Shown here in pieces: positions 6,072 through 6,522 of a stretch of DNA of 6,522 nucleotides. The notes under the pieces are model-generated. The model had not been told where the DNA came from. It was given only the letters and a program-made list of their open reading frames with translations, and did no database searches. Position numbers and translations under genes: made by a program. Each line of letters begins with the position of its first letter. Positions within the stretch are counted from its first letter, which is position 1. Location of the stretch: positions 1-6,522 of the forward strand of contig CAMPIF010000251.1 of the NCBI GenBank assembly GCA_946886245.1, given 5' to 3'. The DNA comes from Ectopseudomonas composti (lineage in GTDB: Bacteria > Pseudomonadota > Gammaproteobacteria > Pseudomonadales > Pseudomonadaceae).

Positions 6072-6522
6072 ATGACCACCCAGGCCGCAGAAGTCGCCAA
6101 GCGCCGTACCTTCGCCATCATTTCCCACCCTGACGCCGGTAAGACCACCATCACCGAGAAGCTGCTGCTGATGGGCAAGGCCATCGAGGTCGCGGGCACC
6201 GTGAAGTCGCGTAAATCCGACCGCCATGCCACTTCCGACTGGATGGAGATGGAGAAGCAGCGCGGCATCTCCATCACCACCTCGGTGATGCAGTTCCCCT
6301 ACCGCGAGCACATGATCAACCTGCTCGACACCCCCGGCCACGAAGACTTCTCCGAAGACACCTACCGCACCCTGACAGCAGTGGACAGCGCGCTGATGGT
6401 GCTCGACGGCGGTAAGGGCGTCGAGCCACGTACCATCGCCCTGATGGACGTGTGCCGCCTGCGCGATACGCCCATCGTCAGCTTCATCAACAAGCTCGAC
6501 CGCGACATCCGCGACCCCATCG
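6072..6522 (+). CDS. prfC: Peptide chain release factor 3 (RF3), N-terminal part (partial at window edge)
   Basis: RF3 is the translational GTPase that removes RF1/RF2 from the ribosome after peptide release. The visible 150 residues hold most of the GTPase domain: P-loop SHPDAGKTT (18-26), a switch region with [11 protein letters not shown] (61-71, the conserved RGI-T), DTPGHEDF (86-93) and NKLD (140-143). The stretch [21 protein letters not shown] and the [13 protein letters not shown] run are characteristic of RF3 and separate it from EF-G, LepA and TypA. The family is about 527-530 residues, so roughly 380 lie beyond the window. The ATG is preceded by a weak AGG 9 nt upstream. It is divergent from the iron-uptake genes and not functionally tied to them as far as the sequence shows. 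Confidence 0.98.
   Translation, partial: MTTQAAEVAKRRTFAIISHPDAGKTTITEKLLLMGKAIEVAGTVKSRKSDRHATSDWMEMEKQRGISITTSVMQFPYREHMINLLDTPGHEDFSEDTYRTLTAVDSALMVLDGGKGVEPRTIALMDVCRLRDTPIVSFINKLDRDIRDPI

Noticed and set aside
5921..6341. Minus-strand open frames opposite prfC
   Set aside because: They are antisense to the highly conserved RF3 GTPase domain and have no ribosome binding site or domain.

Overview
The window looks like a piece of a Pseudomonas or close gammaproteobacterial chromosome. It is GC-rich, and it ends in a housekeeping gene, prfC, whose first 150 codons closely match the gammaproteobacterial peptide-release-factor-3 family. The other genes are an iron-uptake type gene set of a kind common in pseudomonads. 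Genus is an inference; nothing in the window proves it.

Layout. Four genes lie head-to-tail on the minus strand. In transcription order they are: a PepSY/flavodoxin/FAD-NADPH transmembrane reductase (5834 to 3306), an OmpR-family response regulator (3216 to 2518), its sensor histidine kinase (2521 to 1187, start overlapping the regulator's stop by 4 bp), and a TonB-dependent outer-membrane receptor (1098 running off the left edge, about the first half present). A divergent 237-bp gap separates the reductase from prfC, which is on the plus strand and runs off the right edge. Coding density is high and no non-coding stretch exceeds 300 bp. I see no tRNA, rRNA, mobile element or CRISPR.

How the genes may work together. 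The receptor would bring a ferric chelate (siderophore or heme-like; the ligand cannot be read from the sequence) across the outer membrane. The reductase would pass NADPH electrons through FAD, FMN and probably membrane heme to reduce the iron in the periplasm or at the inner membrane. The sensor kinase, with a periplasmic domain of about 120 residues, would detect the chelate or its iron and activate the regulator, which would in turn raise receptor expression. Fur-like operators lie in front of the reductase and in front of the regulator. The receptor's leader has a related but shortened version of the same motif next to an inverted repeat.

The least expected observations are non-coding. 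A related motif stands on the same strand in front of all three transcription units: GCGAAT-GAT-TCTCAT for the regulator, a 12/15 match for the reductase, and the same sequence minus exactly 3 bp for the receptor. A pair of 10-bp direct repeats spaced 11 bp apart sits just upstream of the reductase's Fur-like box. Both fit dual control by Fur and the local OmpR-type regulator, but this is a hypothesis.
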